Assembly: GCA_026014905.1 (NCBI GenBank)
Contig: JAOZHK010000252.1
Coordinates: 1-13,356, forward strand
Direction: 5' to 3'
DNA length: 13,356 bases
From: Candidatus Bathyarchaeota archaeon
GTDB lineage: Archaea > Thermoproteota > Bathyarchaeia > RBG-16-48-13 > GCA-020355125
Part shown: positions 5,491-11,810 of the stretch, piece by piece
Layout: every line of letters begins with the position of its first letter
Position numbering within the stretch: the first letter of the stretch is position 1
Made by a program: the position numbers and the translations under genes
The notes under the pieces: generated by a model
Told to the model about the DNA's origin: nothing
Seen by the model: only the letters and a program-made list of their open reading frames with translations
Databases searched by the model: none

Positions 5491-5958
5491 TCAGGTAAGA
5501 GAGGCCTGTTTGTGAGAGAGATTTTGAGGTTTTTGTCGATAACTTTTATGCGTTTCCCGCATCAAGTTAATGAGAAGTTCACTACAACACGCAGGACATT
5601 CACATTCTGGCCACTTGTATCCCTTAACATGACCAATCCATGGAGCGTTTCGCAGATCATTGACCTGATGAATGGTTGTGGTCGGGCTTTCGAGAACTTG
5701 ATTTGGAAGAAAATTCACGGGATGTGGCTTTGTGGGTAATGTGTGGGGTTGACGCGGTTTCATGGCTGGTAAATCTGGCCTTGGACGTTGATCATAATAG
5801 ATGGGTTTTGTCATTGAGTGGAATAATTCGTGATTCCTATTCCAAAGGGGGCATTCCTGTGTTTTGGGGCACACGTAATGACAGAATCCTTCTTCGATGA
5901 CGCAGTTCCGTTCGACACAAAATACGTGAATGTCTCGGTCTCTCCCTGATTTTGCCAT
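5491..5958 (-). CDS. Cysteine-rich protein of unknown function, possible zinc or iron-sulfur binder
   Basis: This encodes a 155-residue protein. The frame is open to 5982, but the ATG at 5958 is preferred because a TATA-like element (5981-5990) sits about 28 bases upstream, predicting a leaderless mRNA. The N-terminal part has five cysteines in order: C14, C19, C26, C30 and C36, in HVFCVERNCVIEEGFCHYVC and on to ECPLW. The middle (about 50-90) is rich in proline and basic residues, probably a flexible linker. The C-terminal part has CECPACC at 119-125 followed by a helix (SELLINLMRE), like half of a zinc ribbon. The clusters at both ends suggest one or two metal sites. I recognise no family. 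The gene lies upstream of the SPFH operon on the same strand but has its own promoter. Confidence 0.62.
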   Translation of the reverse strand: MAKSGRDRDIHVFCVERNCVIEEGFCHYVCPKTQECPLWNRNHELFHSMTKPIYYDQRPRPDLPAMKPRQPHTLPTKPHPVNFLPNQVLESPTTTIHQVNDLRNAPWIGHVKGYKWPECECPACCSELLINLMRETHKSYRQKPQNLSHKQASLT

Positions 5959-5980
5959 TCGTGGGGCGTTATTTCGTAAC

Positions 5981-5990
5981 AATTTAAAGG
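5981..5990 (-). promoter_or_regulatory. TATA box for the Cys-rich protein gene
   Basis: The minus strand reads CCTTTAAATT, centred about 27 bases before the ATG at 5958. It overlaps the first codons of the longer open frame, arguing against the 5982 start. Confidence 0.5.
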
Positions 5991-6201
5991 CCTCGAAGCT
6001 ATCAGAGCTACTTCAAAACGTCTAGTGAGTTCTAGAGGCGGGATCTCTATAGCATTTATGAATTTGAAATCTATATTGAGGTCCACAAGGCCCGTTCATT
6101 GGCGTGGATATTACGCGCGCGCGTGGAGGTGTGGTTCTACAATAGCCTTTACGAATGTGCGTAGTACTTAGTTACTTTGGTGAGAACATCCGCTCGAATA
6201 C

Positions 6202-6369
6202 CTATGATTCTGCAATTACAATGGCGATTTTGTCGATGTTGAACTCCAAGTCTTTGCCACACTGAGGGCACTCTCGATTTAAGCCTTGAATAATGTCATA
6301 GGGACTTTTGATCTTGCAGCTAGTATATAAAACCTCGCCGCATCCGTCGCAGATGATTTTTTGGGCCAT
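6202..6369 (-). CDS. Small zinc-ribbon protein, 55 residues
   Basis: This short gene runs from an ATG at 6369 to a TAG at 6202-6204. The product begins MAQKIICDGCGEVLYTS and ends near FNIDKIAIVIAES. Two CxxC knuckles are present, CDGC (residues 7-10) and CPQC (34-37), spaced as in a single zinc ribbon. Between them lies KIKSPYDIIQGLNRE, which fits the small archaeal proteins that read IxCxxCGxxLYxG...PYDII...CPxCGKxL. Such proteins have no assigned biochemical function; they may bind nucleic acid or another protein. The opposite strand and other frames show nothing better. The gene diverges from the radical SAM gene at 6615 and has no clear Shine-Dalgarno site. Confidence 0.78.
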   Translation of the reverse strand: MAQKIICDGCGEVLYTSCKIKSPYDIIQGLNRECPQCGKDLEFNIDKIAIVIAES

Positions 6370-6428
6370 ATTTCTTCGGTCTCTAAGGTGACGAGAAGGA
6401 GCGATAGAACACTTATCTAGAAATATCT

Positions 6429-6456
6429 TATAGAAGTCAGAGGATAATCTTCTATA
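6429..6456. repeat. Inverted repeat in the divergent promoter region
   Basis: TATAGAAG at 6429-6436 is repeated in inverted form as CTTCTATA at 6449-6456, with a 12-base centre. Both arms contain TATA-like sequence, and the element lies between the divergent zinc-ribbon and radical SAM genes. It could be a shared operator or two back-to-back TATA boxes. Confidence 0.35.
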
Positions 6457-6534
6457 TATGTGTTGTCCTGGCGCCTTAAGAGGTCTCTATAGACAATATC
6501 CGACGGTACACAACACGCGCGTCAAATAGTGAGA

Positions 6535-6542
6535 TTTAATAA
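6535..6542 (+). promoter_or_regulatory. Candidate TATA box for the radical SAM gene
   Basis: The sequence TTTAATAA would place the transcription start near 6565, giving a leader of about 50 bases before the ATG at 6615. No good Shine-Dalgarno motif is visible, so the assignment is tentative. Confidence 0.3.
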
Positions 6543-6614
6543 CCTGAGAACGTGCAACAGAGACAGTATACGCTCACTGCATAGTACTAAACAATCGACG
6601 CCCTTTGTGATTCC

Positions 6615-7871
6615 ATGGGAACATCTGCCCTCATATTGAAGTATAATAAATGGAATAAATACAGTTTCGCAGCGTTAGTTGGCGCACTAGAACTCGATGA
6701 ACGTTTACTCAGCCTTCCCATTATCCCAATAGATGAAGGAGATCTAGCAAAACTCACCAAATTATCCACTCAATATGACCATCTTCTCATCTGTTATTCC
6801 CTCATGAGTCTCCGCATACCCATCATCAGAACAGAAGTGCACAAGCTGAAAACACGGGTTCCTGCATCACGACTGACCCTTATTGCTGGAGGCCCACATC
6901 CTTCGGCGTCTCCCCACCAAATGATACAAATCGGGTTCGATGTCGCGGTTATTGGGGAAGGGGAACTGGTTTTCCCAGAACTTGTGCACCGCCTGCAACA
7001 TGGATCTTCACTCAGCAATCTCCCCAACATAGCATACAGGAGTTCCAATGGAACCTCTATTGTAACGCCCCCTGCAAAGCCAGTAGATCTCAATATGTTT
7101 CCTCCATTCGGGGTTCAGCATCGGTTCTTCAGTCCAATAGAGGTGTCTCGAGGCTGTCCGTGGGGCTGTAAATACTGTCAGACGCCCGCATTATTTGGAC
7201 GCACCATGCGCCATCGAAGTCCTCAATGTATTCTCACCTATGCAAAACTCGCAGTGAAGCATGGATTTCGTAATGCCTGGTTCACCAGCCCAAATGCCTT
7301 AGCCTATGGTTCACCGACTGGCAGAACCCCAAACCTGACGAAACTTCGCCAACTGTTCCAGACACTTCATACACTTCCTTTAAAGATTTTTTATGGCACC
7401 TTTCCCTCCGAGATCCGTCCGGATTTTGTGACTCAGGAGCTCTTGGAACTACTACAGCGATTTGTCGACAATACCTCACTTGCGATCGGTGCGCAATCAG
7501 GAAGTGACCGCATACTAACAGTCATGAATCGTGGACATGACGTAAACTCCATTTACCGTGCGATCGATATTACTGTAGACACCGGCTTCACGCCTCGGGT
7601 CGACATCATGTTTAATCTCCCTCACGAAACAACCGAGGATCAAGCACAAACCATGCAATTAATCAACGATGTAACCCGTAAAGGTGCGAAAATAAATGCT
7701 CACACGTTCATGCCTTTACCAGGAACCCCCTTCGCCAAGGAACCCGTTAAACCCTTACCGCTTCACATTCGGAAATTTCTTTCTACCCTTGCAAAAAAGG
7801 GCCAAGTCTATGGGCACTGGATGGCTCAAATGGAACACGCCTCAGAGTTATCTCGCTTAAATCAAACCTAG
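6615..7871 (+). CDS. B12-binding-type radical SAM protein, MJ1487-like
   Basis: This encodes a 418-residue protein. The N-terminal domain (about 1-130) has the shape of a B12-binding fold, with AGGPHPSASP at 91-100 and VIGEGE at 112-117, both common in cobalamin-binding radical SAM proteins. No DxHxxG motif is seen, so any cobalamin would be bound without the lower His ligand. The radical SAM core follows, with C181, C185 and C188 in SRGCPWGCKYC, the CxxxCxxC that holds the 4Fe-4S cluster cleaving S-adenosylmethionine. Later segments AIGAQSGSDRILTVMNRGH (291-309) and MPLPGTPF are usual for the B12-radical SAM class. The wording as a whole fits the MJ_1487 family of archaea, whose reaction is unknown; likely roles are methylation of an unreactive carbon or nitrogen, or methylthiolation. 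Cytoplasmic. Confidence 0.87.
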   Translation: MGTSALILKYNKWNKYSFAALVGALELDERLLSLPIIPIDEGDLAKLTKLSTQYDHLLICYSLMSLRIPIIRTEVHKLKTRVPASRLTLIAGGPHPSASPHQMIQIGFDVAVIGEGELVFPELVHRLQHGSSLSNLPNIAYRSSNGTSIVTPPAKPVDLNMFPPFGVQHRFFSPIEVSRGCPWGCKYCQTPALFGRTMRHRSPQCILTYAKLAVKHGFRNAWFTSPNALAYGSPTGRTPNLTKLRQLFQTLHTLPLKIFYGTFPSEIRPDFVTQELLELLQRFVDNTSLAIGAQSGSDRILTVMNRGHDVNSIYRAIDITVDTGFTPRVDIMFNLPHETTEDQAQTMQLINDVTRKGAKINAHTFMPLPGTPFAKEPVKPLPLHIRKFLSTLAKKGQVYGHWMAQMEHASELSRLNQT

Positions 7872-7921
7872 GTATTTAGCACGCGCGCGCGTTTCGCACC
7901 TATTCATGGCACTCATAATAA

Positions 7922-7930
7922 TACATAAAT
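7922..7930 (+). promoter_or_regulatory. TATA box for the methyltransferase gene
   Basis: TACATAAAT lies about 35 bases before the start at 7961. The surrounding AATACATAAATG is identical to the sequence in the DUF6282 promoter at 10347-10358. Confidence 0.45.
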
Positions 7931-7960
7931 GCAAGCTTTTCCGAGAACATAACCCGATAT

Positions 7961-8449
7961 GTGATGTCTGATGAATTAGCTCCTTTCGTCCCATCGCCAA
8001 CCGATGTAATCCATAAGATGCTGGAGATGGCCCATGTAACTCCCAACGATATCATCGTCGATCTTGGCTGTGGTGACGGACGAATTCTCTTCACCGCAGT
8101 AACCGAGTATCACGCAAAGCAAGCCATCGGCTACGAAATCCAAGACCACCTCTATCAACAGGTTTCCCAAACGATACAACAACAACATCTCGATACAGCA
8201 ATTCAAGTCTACCACAAAAGCGCTTTACATGCTGATCTCTCGACAGCCACAGTAATCACACTGTACCTCACCATACCCGGGAATCAGCGGCTTAAATCAA
8301 CACTTGCAACAGCTCCTTCAGGAACTCGCATTGTTAGCCATGATTTTCAAATCGCCGGATGGCGTTTTTCAGAAATGAGAAACGTTGGTCTCCACTCAAT
8401 TTATCTCTACCATTTGCCCACTGCATTATCCTCATCCCCACGTCAATAA
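7961..8449 (+). CDS. aKMT-like protein lysine methyltransferase (class I SAM-dependent)
   Basis: This encodes a 162-residue protein with a GTG at 7961 or an ATG at 7964; the two give the same protein except for the first residue. The Rossmann-type methyltransferase motif I is DLGCGDGR at 34-41, which binds SAM, and an acidic residue after strand 2 (E59 in GYEI) would contact the ribose. The first segment APFVPSPTDVIHKMLEMA and the later VITLYLTIPGNQRLKSTL and GTRIVSHDFQIAGW match the broad-specificity archaeal lysine methyltransferase aKMT of Sulfolobus and its eukaryotic relatives ATPSCKMT/FAM173. Those enzymes methylate lysines on many proteins and are about this length. Lysine methylation of cytoplasmic proteins is therefore the likely role, but substrates are not shown. 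It has its own promoter. Confidence 0.82.
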   Translation: MMSDELAPFVPSPTDVIHKMLEMAHVTPNDIIVDLGCGDGRILFTAVTEYHAKQAIGYEIQDHLYQQVSQTIQQQHLDTAIQVYHKSALHADLSTATVITLYLTIPGNQRLKSTLATAPSGTRIVSHDFQIAGWRFSEMRNVGLHSIYLYHLPTALSSSPRQ

Positions 8450-8476
8450 TACACCCACCCCCGGCCATCAAAAGTT

Positions 8477-8489
8477 CTTATATTTAATG
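8477..8489 (+). promoter_or_regulatory. Candidate TATA box for nreA
   Basis: CTTATATTTAATG is a good TATA sequence, but it lies about 90 bases before the ATG at 8573, implying a leader of about 65 bases. A weaker element, CGAATAAGTTAC around 8531-8542, is at the usual leaderless distance. Confidence 0.4.
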
Positions 8490-8572
8490 CTTCATGTTAG
8501 ATACTAGATTCTCCGCGTCTTCATGCCATACGAATAAGTTACTCACACAAACACTTCCTTGAGAGATCCAGT

Positions 8573-9853
8573 ATGGGCATTCAAACTCGTCTTTTAAAGG
8601 TTAGATCGAGTGAAAAACGAAGTCTTTGTGCCGCATGTCAAGGACATCGTCGTTTATGCGGGAAAACGGTCTGCCCAATTCTGGTGAAAGCCGCTTCTCA
8701 TACGCGTCTCGAAAAACTTCTTTCAAAGCCCACGGTATATGGGGCGTCTCCTCCAGCAGTTTTTGTGGGGTCCTGGAATTATCCTAAAGTGTATGCAGGT
8801 CCTATGGTTCCACCTTTTTCACACAGTGACACTGCAATCATGGATCTTCCTAATCATTGGATCACAAAATCATTAGAACAGATCTTACAATATCGCTTGG
8901 CGCTTGTTCGGGGAAAACGCTTCGTGAATGTCCATACTGCGCAACAGCCCGATCGACATCTCCAAATTTTTCAGGAACTTGTGATGGCAGGTGTCCCTGC
9001 TGATACTGAAATGTGGTTCACTAAACCTCCTCGACTCTCGATCACCTTTTCATCACGGGAGCCGCCTATCGGTCCATCAGCGGACCTTCTCCGAGCCACC
9101 GTGACCCAGAATCCGTCAACACCACGTTCCATCGATACTGTGGTCTCCGATACGGATCTCCGAGCCGCTCCTGGTATTGTCCGTCTCTATCGATCAGATA
9201 TTCATCAACGGCAGATCACTCGTGTGTTTTCCCTAGGACTTCTCGGTGAAAAGCGCCACCGGAAACTTGTCCCTACGGAGTGGAGTATCACCGCCATTGA
9301 CGACATCTTAGGCCGCGCACTGCATCAGAAAATCATTCACTATCCCTGGATCAATGATTGTCTAATCTTCGGACAGCAAGCCCTAGCAAATAATGTTCAA
9401 ATCCTCCTCTTCCCCTCATCTTGGATCTTTGAAGCCCAAGAAGTATGGCTTACGTCGTCCCATCCCACCCCTATGATTGATTATGAGCCGGTTCAAGGTC
9501 GCCGAACATACGCGTCGAATCTCGCCGGAGCGTATTATGCTGCACGCCTTCCGGTATTAGAATACCTTGACCGCATTAGACGCCAAGCTGGAGCCCTCGT
9601 GTTAATGGAAGTGTATCCTGAGTGGATCCCTCTCGGTGTATGGCGATTCCGCGAGTTATGTCGGGAAGCACTTCAAAGTCCGCCAATTAAATGCGTCTCT
9701 CTCAGCACTGCGCTGACCTTTTTAAATCAACGATTGCGATTACCACTTCAGACATGGATAGATCAGAGCTCAATCCTTCCATGGATACGACAACAAACTC
9801 GGATCACGCAGTTTCTCACAGCTCCTGATACCACTCCTTCGCGCGTAAAGTAA
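8573..9853 (+). CDS. nreA: NreA-type archaeal DNA repair protein
   Basis: The 426-residue protein is close to the usual length of the archaeal Nre family (DUF650/DUF651). An N-terminal zinc motif, C19-x2-C22-x6-C29-x4-C34 in CAACQGHRRLCGKTVC, leads into SKPTVYGASPPAVFVGSWNYPKV (51-73), the family's signature. Further family wording includes YAGPMVPP, LGLLGEKRHRKLVPTEWSITA (221-241) and VQGRRTYASNLAGAYYAARLPVLEYL (307-332). Near the end, residues 408-415 read QTRITQFL, which fits a PCNA-interacting peptide (Q, then hydrophobic I411, then F414-L415). Work on Haloferax volcanii NreA has linked the family to repair of alkylating or crosslinking damage together with PCNA. The protein is expected to be cytoplasmic at replication or repair sites. 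It is transcribed alone. Confidence 0.93.
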   Translation: MGIQTRLLKVRSSEKRSLCAACQGHRRLCGKTVCPILVKAASHTRLEKLLSKPTVYGASPPAVFVGSWNYPKVYAGPMVPPFSHSDTAIMDLPNHWITKSLEQILQYRLALVRGKRFVNVHTAQQPDRHLQIFQELVMAGVPADTEMWFTKPPRLSITFSSREPPIGPSADLLRATVTQNPSTPRSIDTVVSDTDLRAAPGIVRLYRSDIHQRQITRVFSLGLLGEKRHRKLVPTEWSITAIDDILGRALHQKIIHYPWINDCLIFGQQALANNVQILLFPSSWIFEAQEVWLTSSHPTPMIDYEPVQGRRTYASNLAGAYYAARLPVLEYLDRIRRQAGALVLMEVYPEWIPLGVWRFRELCREALQSPPIKCVSLSTALTFLNQRLRLPLQTWIDQSSILPWIRQQTRITQFLTAPDTTPSRVK

Positions 9854-9877
9854 TGATGTGCACGAGTCATAGCTAGC

Positions 9878-9885
9878 TTAATAAA
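9878..9885 (+). promoter_or_regulatory. TATA box for the unknown gene at 9916
   Basis: CTTAATAA lies 20-30 bases before the palindrome at 9892-9907 and implies a transcript start near 9906-9908. Confidence 0.4.
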
Positions 9886-9891
9886 CGACAC

Positions 9892-9907
9892 CCAAGGATA
9901 ACCTTGG
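9892..9907 (+). promoter_or_regulatory. Inverted repeat at the transcript start of the 9916 gene (possible operator or leader hairpin)
   Basis: CCAAGG at 9892-9897 and CCTTGG at 9902-9907 form a six-pair stem around ATAA. With one bulged base the pairing continues outward to ACACC/GGTGT. It lies 6-30 bases after the TATA box. Confidence 0.4.
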
Positions 9908-9915
9908 TGTTTCTA

Positions 9916-10314
9916 ATGTTGACGTCGGGTTTCCAAGTTTTTAAATCTGTTATTCGTCTTCTATGGATTCGGTTTAAAATTCGGCTCCAGGATTTCTATT
10001 TTCGTACCAAACCACACGCCTCCCCGACTTTGTATCCTAATGGATTTCATTCACAGATCACTGAACTTCAGTCCGCAGGATTTCATGTGTATCCGGCTCC
10101 CATTGGCTATCAGCGATTAGTTGATATTATGGAAAAACGGGTGAAAGCTACGTTTACGCAGGCTGATTGGTCAACATTCAAAGAAATGATTAATCGAACG
10201 CAACAACTTCTCGGGCTCGCTACGATCTATGTTGGAGATAATTTGCTCTGGATTCAAGGACCCTACGAAAATCAGTTTCATTATTATAAGCTTCCGCCTC
10301 CGTTATGGATTTAA
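9916..10314 (+). CDS. Hypothetical protein with amphipathic N-terminal helix
   Basis: This encodes a 132-residue protein if it starts at the ATG at 9916. GTG at 9907 and TTG at 9904 open the same frame and would add three or four residues, but they fall inside the inverted repeat. The first 30 residues are hydrophobic and basic (VFKSVIRLLWIRFKIRLQDFYF), with too many charges for a clean membrane span, so a membrane-surface helix is more likely. The rest looks like a small alpha/beta domain: LYPNGFHSQITELQSAGFHVYPAP, then ADWSTFKEMINRTQQLLGLATIYVGDNLLWIQG, ending in an aromatic tail HYYKLPPPLWI. There are no Cys residues and no catalytic motif I recognise. The codon use and the promoter support a real gene. 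It follows nreA by 62 bases but has its own TATA box. Confidence 0.65.
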   Translation: MLTSGFQVFKSVIRLLWIRFKIRLQDFYFRTKPHASPTLYPNGFHSQITELQSAGFHVYPAPIGYQRLVDIMEKRVKATFTQADWSTFKEMINRTQQLLGLATIYVGDNLLWIQGPYENQFHYYKLPPPLWI

Positions 10315-10346
10315 CTGTCTCAAATACTCCGCGCGCTTATGATGTG

Positions 10347-10358
10347 AATACATAAATG
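10347..10358 (+). promoter_or_regulatory. TATA box for the DUF6282 gene
   Basis: AATACATAAATG is identical to the methyltransferase promoter element near 7919-7931. The transcript start would be near 10380, directly at the palindrome there. Confidence 0.45.
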
Positions 10359-10379
10359 TAGCTAGCGTCTATTGAGAAA

Positions 10380-10390
10380 GTACTCAGTAC
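10380..10390 (+). promoter_or_regulatory. Palindrome at the DUF6282 transcript start (possible operator)
   Basis: GTACT-C-AGTAC is a perfect palindrome around one central base, about 27 bases after the TATA box. It resembles the AGTACT-centred palindrome over the Ldh2 start. Confidence 0.35.
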
Positions 10391-10411
10391 ATATTTGGGA
10401 GATAAAAGAAA

Positions 10412-11314
10412 ATGACATTCTCTTTACCGCGGAGTGATCTTGAGCATCTTGATCAAGTCTGTGATCTTCATTTACATGCTGTCCCCTCTATTTTTGAGCG
10501 ACCATATGACGATATTGAGTTAGCACGTCATATGCGCGATGTAGGGTATCGCGCAATGGTGGTGAAATGCCACCACGCGGATACCGCTTCTCGCGCTCAG
10601 CTGGTTCGAAAAGTGGTGAAAGGTATCGAGGTATTTGGTGGGATTGTATTAAATCATGCGGTGGGAGGCCTCAATCCTGAGGCAGTGGACGCCGCTATCG
10701 GCTTTGGAGCCAAAGAGATCTGGATGCCAACTCTCCACGCCGCGAATCATATTAGCGTCATTGGAATGGCGGGCTATCCCCAGCATCAACGCCTCATTAC
10801 CATTCAACGGCGTTCACCAACCGTCGAGGGGATTTCAATTTTCACGGGTAATGGCGAGTTACGTCCTGAAATCGACGAGATTCTAGCGCTCATCGCAGAT
10901 GCCAACGTTATTCTTGGAACTTCTCATCTCTCAATTGAGGAAGATTATGCCCTCGTCACTGCAGCTCAAAAGATGGGGGTAAAAAAAATACTAATTACGC
11001 ATCCTGGCTGGACCGCCACGGATTGGACTCTCGACGAACAGGTAAAATTAGCGAAAATGGGCGCGATGATGGAGTACTGTTATGGCGCATGTATGCCTTT
11101 CGAAGCCCGACTAGATCCACAACGAATTGTTGATGGTATTCACAAAATCGGTGTCGAGAAATGCATCATGGCAACAGATTTAGGTCAAACACATAATCCT
11201 CACCCTGTGGATGGAATGCGTCAGTTTATTCGGTTAATGCTTAAACTCGGGATAAGTGAACGAGACATCGGTATCATGACACGGGAGAATCCGGCCAGAC
11301 TTTTAGGTTTGTAG
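10412..11314 (+). CDS. DUF6282 family metal-dependent hydrolase-like protein
   Basis: This encodes a 300-residue protein. It matches DUF6282 through DLHLHAVPSIFERPYDDIELA (18-38), the segment YRAMVVKCHHADTASRAQLV (46-65) and FGGIVLNHAVGGLNPEAVDAA (75-95). Likely metal ligands, as in amidohydrolase or PHP folds, are H20 and H22 of DLHLH, K52 or H54 to H55, H172 in TSHLS, H197 in THPG and D256 in ATDLGQ. The residues E221 and Y222 in MMEYCYG are near the active site in this pattern. The substrate is unknown for the family as far as I can say; a cyclic amide, lactone or phosphoester is possible. The start is supported by GGGAG at 10398-10402 and the TATA box at 10347-10358. Cytoplasmic, single gene. 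Confidence 0.88.
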   Translation: MTFSLPRSDLEHLDQVCDLHLHAVPSIFERPYDDIELARHMRDVGYRAMVVKCHHADTASRAQLVRKVVKGIEVFGGIVLNHAVGGLNPEAVDAAIGFGAKEIWMPTLHAANHISVIGMAGYPQHQRLITIQRRSPTVEGISIFTGNGELRPEIDEILALIADANVILGTSHLSIEEDYALVTAAQKMGVKKILITHPGWTATDWTLDEQVKLAKMGAMMEYCYGACMPFEARLDPQRIVDGIHKIGVEKCIMATDLGQTHNPHPVDGMRQFIRLMLKLGISERDIGIMTRENPARLLGL

Positions 11315-11390
11315 CTTTCACCAACACTACTGTCGCTCCTCTGAGCCATTTGTTGTACTGCGCGTGCGTGACTTCTCTCCCGCCTTATCA

Positions 11391-11401
11391 CATATATTTA
11401 A
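11391..11401 (+). promoter_or_regulatory. Strong TATA box upstream of the small membrane protein genes
   Basis: CATATATTTAA is a strong TATA match. It would start transcripts near 11425, about 150 bases before the next gene, and a T6 run comes in between. Confidence 0.5.
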
Positions 11402-11424
11402 CTTAGTGTTCCGATTATTCTGAG

Positions 11425-11521
11425 ATCTATCGTTCCTAAGTACTGTCAAAAGTGAACTCATCTTCGTCTTGCATTATAGAAGCTTATTTTCTCATCACTC
11501 GTGTTAAGAAATGCGTTTTTT
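11425..11521 (+). ncRNA. Possible small RNA between a promoter and a T-run
   Basis: The interval starts about 25 bases after the strong TATA box at 11391-11401 and ends in TTTTTT at 11516-11521. The only open frame here begins with GTG at 11452 and reads on into the membrane protein gene in another frame, so it is probably not translated. No box C/D, H/ACA or tRNA pattern was found. It may equally be a long leader for the gene at 11573. Confidence 0.25.
11516..11521 (+). terminator. T6 run before the small membrane protein genes
   Basis: The bases ATGCGTTTTTTCTG contain six T. This is enough for partial termination in archaea and separates the upstream strong promoter from the genes at 11573 and 11811. 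Confidence 0.3.
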
Positions 11522-11572
11522 CTGTCATAAGAATAATAGTAATCCCTGACAACTTACAATACAGGAATAAAA

Positions 11573-11779
11573 ATGTCCATGCGTACCAAAGTGTTATCCC
11601 TCTTTGCACTCTTCGGGTTCTTCATTGGGATTGCGGCGTATACGATCTTCAACTGGCTGATGGTCAATAGTCTCATCAATCTTTCAGGCCTCATCTCTCC
11701 GTGGTTTATCTCAGGGGTTGTTGGTGCTGGGCTTTCAATTGCGCTCCTGATGGCCTACACGCGCCTTGCGAATGCATAA
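11573..11779 (+). CDS. Small membrane protein, two predicted helices
   Basis: This encodes a 68-residue protein, MSMRTKVLSL at the start and LLMAYTRLANA at the end. Two hydrophobic segments are obvious, about residues 8-30 (LSLFALFGFFIGIAAYTIF) and 42-64 (SPWFISGVVGAGLSIALLM), joined by a short loop. Basic residues R4 and K6 before the first helix favour an N-terminus inside the cell. AGGAATAA just before the ATG is a weak ribosome binding site, and AATAATAG around 11531-11538 is a possible TATA element. No family is recognised. A second two-helix protein follows 31 bases later on the same strand, so the two are probably co-transcribed and might pair in the membrane. Confidence 0.65.
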   Translation: MSMRTKVLSLFALFGFFIGIAAYTIFNWLMVNSLINLSGLISPWFISGVVGAGLSIALLMAYTRLANA

Positions 11780-11810
11780 TTCACTGACATAGTAGATGTA
11801 GTGCAAAGAT

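Noticed and set aside
5811..6086. 91-residue open frame on the minus strand
   Set aside because: It overlaps the Cys-rich gene in another frame and its composition looks random; the overlapped gene has better promoter support.
6061..6201. Possible tRNA or small RNA in the spacer before the zinc-ribbon gene, and a 37-residue open frame there
   Set aside because: No cloverleaf could be formed, and the frame shows no protein-like composition or start signals.
11452..11670. 72-residue open frame on the plus strand
   Set aside because: It overlaps the better membrane protein gene in another frame, has no family resemblance and lacks a ribosome binding site.
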